A DNA stretch of 9,526 bases from PBB1 sp043749095 (GTDB taxonomy: Bacteria > Pseudomonadota > Gammaproteobacteria > Burkholderiales > Burkholderiaceae_C), in contig JAYVEB010000294.1 in assembly GCA_043749095.1 (NCBI GenBank), positions 1-9,526 on the forward strand. The letters are read 5' to 3'. Shown here piece after piece: positions 6,207 to 9,526 of the stretch. Within the stretch, counting starts at the first letter, position 1, and the number at the start of each line of letters is the position of its first letter. Under the pieces are notes generated by a model. It was not told the origin of the DNA, did no database searches, and was given only the letters and a program-made list of their open reading frames with translations. A program made the translations under genes and the position numbers.

Positions 6207-6372
6207 CCGATTCACACTGCATTTCAACGTGTCGGCGGTCGCAGCGAGATCGCAGAATCAGCACGCAGGCTGGATCATGGTGATTCCCTGCGCGAAGACG
6301 TCAGCGCCAGCCTGCGCCGACCTTCGTGTCGCGATCGCTCGATCCAGTGCGTCAGACGAAGGCAAGCGTTGT

Positions 6373-9300
6373 ATGGCCTCACTTCAATTTCCTCGCGACA
6401 AGCCCACAGCAGCGGTCCTCGCCGCGCTCCCGACGGCCGCACCCGGGCCGTCGGCCACCTGGCTGCCGCAGTCGCTGGCTGCCACCGCGATAGTGGCCGG
6501 CCTGCTGTACTTCGCCCTCGCCATGGTCGCTATCTTCCTGTCGCGGCGCAGCGGCAGCGTGGCCATGCTCTGGTACGCCAACGCGGCCGTCGCGCTGGTG
6601 TTGCAGGCGAAGACCGGCAAACACTGGCCCATCCTGCTGGGAGCCACGGCGGTTGGCAACCTGGCCGCCAACTTGACGTTTGGCGACACGGTGCAGCTGA
6701 CGTTGAGGTTCATCTGCGCCAACACCGCCGAGATCCTCGCCGGCGCGGTGCTGCTGCGCCGTTACTGCGTTGCCGCTGATTGCATCAGCAGCCCGGGCCG
6801 GCTGGCGCGTGCCCTGCTGGTCGGCGGTGTGGTGCCGGCTTTCGTCGGCGCGCTGGTTGCTGTCATGTTGCTTTCCGACAGTGGCCTGGGGTCGGCCGGC
6901 AAGCTGTGGCTTTCGTGGTTCGAGGGCAGCTCGATTGGCGGCGTGGCCGTGCTTCCGCTGGGATTGCTGCTCACGGCCCGAGGGTGGCGGCCGCTGTGGA
7001 TCGACATGCGGCGCCCGTCGGTTCTGCTGGCGCTCTTGCTGGTGGTGTGCGTCTCAATGTTCGCCCCGCCAAGGTTGCCGCACCCGTATGTCTACATCTC
7101 GATGGTTCTGGTGCTGGTGGCATCCATCGGGCGCTTCGCCGGCGCATCGCTGGGGGTGTTGCTGGGCTCACTGTCGGTGGCCGTGGTGATCGCCATGGGG
7201 TCGTTCGGGCCGCTGATGTCCAGCCACTCGCTCAACGAAGGCCTGTTCTATCTGCCGCTGATGCTGGTTATGTTGCCGCCACTCTTGCTTGCGGCGACCT
7301 TCGAGCGCATCCGGCACGGCGTGATCGATCTGGCGCAACGCGAGGACGACTTCCGCAACCTGTACGAGAAGGCGCCGGTGTTGATGCACTCGGTGGGCCT
7401 TGACAGACGGCTGTTGAGCGTCAACGACGAATGGCTGGCCCGCCTGGGCTATGAGCGTTCGGAAGTGCTGGGCCGCCCGTCCACCGATTTCCTGACCCCC
7501 GAGTCGCGCCGGCAGGCCGAAGAGACGGTGATTCCGCGGTTCATCGCGCAGGGGGTTCTGCGTGACGTGGAATACCAGATGGTCACGAAAAGCGGTGACG
7601 TTCTGGATGTGCAGCTGTCCGCGATCTGGCAGCGCGATGCCCGGGGCCGGCCGCTGCGCACCCTGTCGGTGATCAAGGAAACCACCGAACAGAAGCGCCT
7701 GGCGGCCGAGCTGGTCGCCGAGAAGGAGCGCATCGAGGTGACGCTGCAATCCATTGGCGACGGGGTGGTGACCACCGACCACCACGGGCGCATCACCTAC
7801 ATGAACCCGGTGGCCGAACAACTGGTCGGCTGCTCCCTGGCCGAGTCTCAGGGGCTTGCCTTCGGTGAAGTGCTGCACATGTTCGACCACGCGACCGGTG
7901 TGCCGCTGTCGAGCCCGATCGAGAACTGCCTGTATGCCAAGCGGGTCGCCGGCGTCCCGCAGAACGCGGTGCTGCGCGATCGGCAGGGCAAGGAATACGG
8001 TGTGCAGAACTCGGTCGCGCCGATCCTCGACAAGAACGGCCTGCTGCAGGGCGCTGTGATGGTGTTCCAGGACGTGTCAGAAGCGCGTGCGCTGTCGCAG
8101 CGGCTGGCCTACCTGGCCCATCACGACAGCCTGACCGACCTGCCCAACCGGGTGCTGTTCCAGGACCGGGTGCACCAGGCCTGCCAGTTCGCCCTGCGCC
8201 ACCGCAGTCGCTTCGCGGTCGTCTTCATGGACCTCGACCACTTCAAGCACGTCAACGATTCGCTGGGTCATGCCGTCGGCGACGAATTGCTGAAGATGGT
8301 GTCGCAGCGGCTCACCGGCACGCTGCGTGGCAGCGACACGGTGTGCCGCCTCGGCGGTGATGAATTCGTGATGCTGTTGTCCGACGTCGGCGGTCCCGAC
8401 GACGTGGGTGAAGTGGCGAAAAAGATCCTGCGCGAAGTGGCGGTGCCATGCGTGCTCGAAGGCACCGAGGTCAATGTCGGCATCAGCCTGGGCATCGCAG
8501 TGTTCCCCGGCGACGGCGAGGACCCCGAGACGCTGATGAAGCATGCGGATGCGGCGATGTACCGCTCGAAACGCGAAGGCCGAAACCGCTACCAGTTCTT
8601 CTCGAAAGCGGTGGACCAGGCCGCCTCCGCGCGGCTGCGTCTGGAAGCTGACATCCGCCGTGGCCTTGCCGAGGGCCAGTTCATTGCGCACTACCAGCCG
8701 GTCATCGACGCGGCCAGCGGCCAGCCGGTCGCCTTGGAAGCACTGGCCCGTTGGAACCGCCCCGAGCACGGGCTGGAAGGCCCGTTCGTCTTCATCACCA
8801 TCGCCGAAGAGAGCGGCCTGATCGTGCCACTGGGTGGTGCGATGTTGCACCAGGCCTGTGAGCAGTTGCGTGCCTGGCGAGGCACTGCGCTCGGTCACAT
8901 CACCATCGCGGTGAACGTGTCGCCGGTGCAGCTGGCCGACGCGGGCTTCGTCGGCATGGTGACCGACACCTTGCGAGCGACCGGCACCGACGGCGCGCAG
9001 ATCGCTTTCGAGATCACCGAGTCAACGTTGATGACCGACCCCGAGGCGACGCTGGGCATTCTGCAGCGCATCAAGGCACTCGGCATCCGCATCGCCATCG
9101 ATGACTTCGGCACCGGCTATTCCAGCCTCAGCCACCTGAAGCGTTTCCCGGTCGACAGCGTTAAGGTCGACCGCTCTTTCGTGCGCGATCTGGAAACCGA
9201 TCCCGATGACCGTGAACTGGTGAAAGCCATCGTCGCGATGTCGAGAAGCCTGCGCGTCGTGGCCGAGGGCGTGGAAACCGATGCGCAGGCCGAGATGCTG

Positions 9301-9432
9301 ACCGCGATGGGCTGCACCTCGTTGCAGGGCTTCCTGTATGCCAAGCCAGTCGACGCGATCACCGTAAGCGGCTGGTTGCAGGCGGCCATCGCCGATTCAT
9401 CGATGATCGAAGAACCGGCCTCGACCGGCTAG
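6373..9432 (+). CDS. MASE1-PAS-PAS-GGDEF-EAL c-di-GMP enzyme
   Basis: This 1019-residue membrane protein has, in order, a MASE1-type sensor with about eight membrane segments (about 36-310), two PAS domains (about 322-440 and 450-570), a GGDEF diguanylate cyclase domain (about 580-745) and an EAL phosphodiesterase domain (about 755-1005). The cyclase signature GGDEF is intact at 661-665, and an RxxD product-inhibition site (RGSD, 652-655) sits five residues before it. The EAL side keeps EAL (789-791), NVS (848-850), ITEST (881-885), DDFGTGYSSL (910-919), KVD (931-933), EGVET (965-969) and QGFLYAKP (985-992), so both activities could work, unless one regulates the other. ATG 6373 begins just before MASE1 with AAGG about ten bases upstream; GTG 6229 or ATG 6277 would add up to 48 unconserved residues. 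The TAG stop is within the CTAG flanking the right element end. Confidence 0.92.
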   Translation: MASLQFPRDKPTAAVLAALPTAAPGPSATWLPQSLAATAIVAGLLYFALAMVAIFLSRRSGSVAMLWYANAAVALVLQAKTGKHWPILLGATAVGNLAANLTFGDTVQLTLRFICANTAEILAGAVLLRRYCVAADCISSPGRLARALLVGGVVPAFVGALVAVMLLSDSGLGSAGKLWLSWFEGSSIGGVAVLPLGLLLTARGWRPLWIDMRRPSVLLALLLVVCVSMFAPPRLPHPYVYISMVLVLVASIGRFAGASLGVLLGSLSVAVVIAMGSFGPLMSSHSLNEGLFYLPLMLVMLPPLLLAATFERIRHGVIDLAQREDDFRNLYEKAPVLMHSVGLDRRLLSVNDEWLARLGYERSEVLGRPSTDFLTPESRRQAEETVIPRFIAQGVLRDVEYQMVTKSGDVLDVQLSAIWQRDARGRPLRTLSVIKETTEQKRLAAELVAEKERIEVTLQSIGDGVVTTDHHGRITYMNPVAEQLVGCSLAESQGLAFGEVLHMFDHATGVPLSSPIENCLYAKRVAGVPQNAVLRDRQGKEYGVQNSVAPILDKNGLLQGAVMVFQDVSEARALSQRLAYLAHHDSLTDLPNRVLFQDRVHQACQFALRHRSRFAVVFMDLDHFKHVNDSLGHAVGDELLKMVSQRLTGTLRGSDTVCRLGGDEFVMLLSDVGGPDDVGEVAKKILREVAVPCVLEGTEVNVGISLGIAVFPGDGEDPETLMKHADAAMYRSKREGRNRYQFFSKAVDQAASARLRLEADIRRGLAEGQFIAHYQPVIDAASGQPVALEALARWNRPEHGLEGPFVFITIAEESGLIVPLGGAMLHQACEQLRAWRGTALGHITIAVNVSPVQLADAGFVGMVTDTLRATGTDGAQIAFEITESTLMTDPEATLGILQRIKALGIRIAIDDFGTGYSSLSHLKRFPVDSVKVDRSFVRDLETDPDDRELVKAIVAMSRSLRVVAEGVETDAQAEMLTAMGCTSLQGFLYAKPVDAITVSGWLQAAIADSSMIEEPASTG

Positions 9433-9450
9433 GAGTCTGGGCGGCAGACG
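9429..9450 (+). repeat. Terminal inverted repeat, right copy
   Basis: CTAG followed by GAGTCTGGGCGGCAG, the inverted match of 61-82 (21 of 22). Its TAG (9430-9432) is the stop codon of the GGDEF-EAL gene. Beyond 9450 the sequence does not match the left copy, as expected for the opposite terminus of the same element. Confidence 0.75.
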
Positions 9451-9526
9451 CTTTGACGCCGGGTTGATTGGGGCAACGCAGAGCGCTTGTCGCCGTTTGC
9501 GCTGTCGGCGCGCCGTGGGTGCATTG
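9433..9526. mobile_element. Start of a second insertion-sequence-like end (partial)
   Basis: From 9433 to the window end lies the sequence internal to the right terminal repeat. It is about as long as the left element remnant and holds no recognisable gene. The two remnants differ inside the repeat, so they are likely the two different ends of one kind of element, which places flanking copies in the same orientation. Confidence 0.5.

Noticed and set aside
1..9526. A circular element closed by one copy of the mobile element
   Set aside because: The ends would need a full element between them and no replication or transfer genes are present; the gene content looks chromosomal.

Overview
The window is high-GC DNA with nine protein-coding units, all on the + strand. 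Gene content (alpha/beta hydrolase, DedA, ATP-grasp ligase, DinB, YHS, DoxX-like protein, patatin with a DUF3734-type tail, MASE1-PAS-GGDEF-EAL) and codon use suggest a Betaproteobacterium, probably Burkholderiales or Rhodocyclales. That placement is inference from gene families. No rRNA, tRNA, CRISPR array, phage gene or complete transposase gene was found.

Layout. Bases 1-82 look like the end of an insertion-sequence-like element. It abuts, at a CTAG, the C-terminal part of an alpha/beta hydrolase (79-432). The hydrolase overlaps a DedA-family membrane protein (426-1064), which overlaps (ATGA) the start of an ATP-grasp ligase gene. That ligase reading frame is cut by an in-frame TGA at 1220-1222; the catalytic part continues to 2194. 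After a 152-base gap comes a second set: DinB-family protein (2347-2949), Tat-exported YHS protein (2922-3416, overlapping by 28 bases) and a DoxX-like membrane protein (3456-3932). Then follow a multi-GAF-like protein (4008-4982) containing an 8-bp tandem repeat with a compensated frameshift, a patatin-like phospholipase (5079-6176), and a large c-di-GMP enzyme with MASE1, two PAS, GGDEF and EAL domains (6373-9432). The stop codon of this last gene lies inside the CTAG that opens a second insertion-sequence-like end (9429-9526).

How it fits together. The two window ends carry the same roughly 22-bp terminal sequence in inverted orientation (21 of 22 bases match), each next to CTAG. The 9.3 kb between them is therefore either flanked by two same-orientation copies of one mobile element, or is an assembly segment that breaks at a repeated element. 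The hydrolase/DedA/ATP-grasp set looks translationally coupled and may have acted on a common lipid- or envelope-related substrate (inference); it is damaged at two points. The YHS and DoxX-like genes look like a small envelope or redox/metal module. The GAF, patatin and GGDEF-EAL genes look like ordinary signalling and lipid genes. I see no clear new defence or biosynthetic system. The most unusual signals are the slippage-prone GAF gene, the nonsense codon in the ATP-grasp gene, the phased A_AAA_AAG heptamer at the DinB/YHS junction, and the paired element ends.
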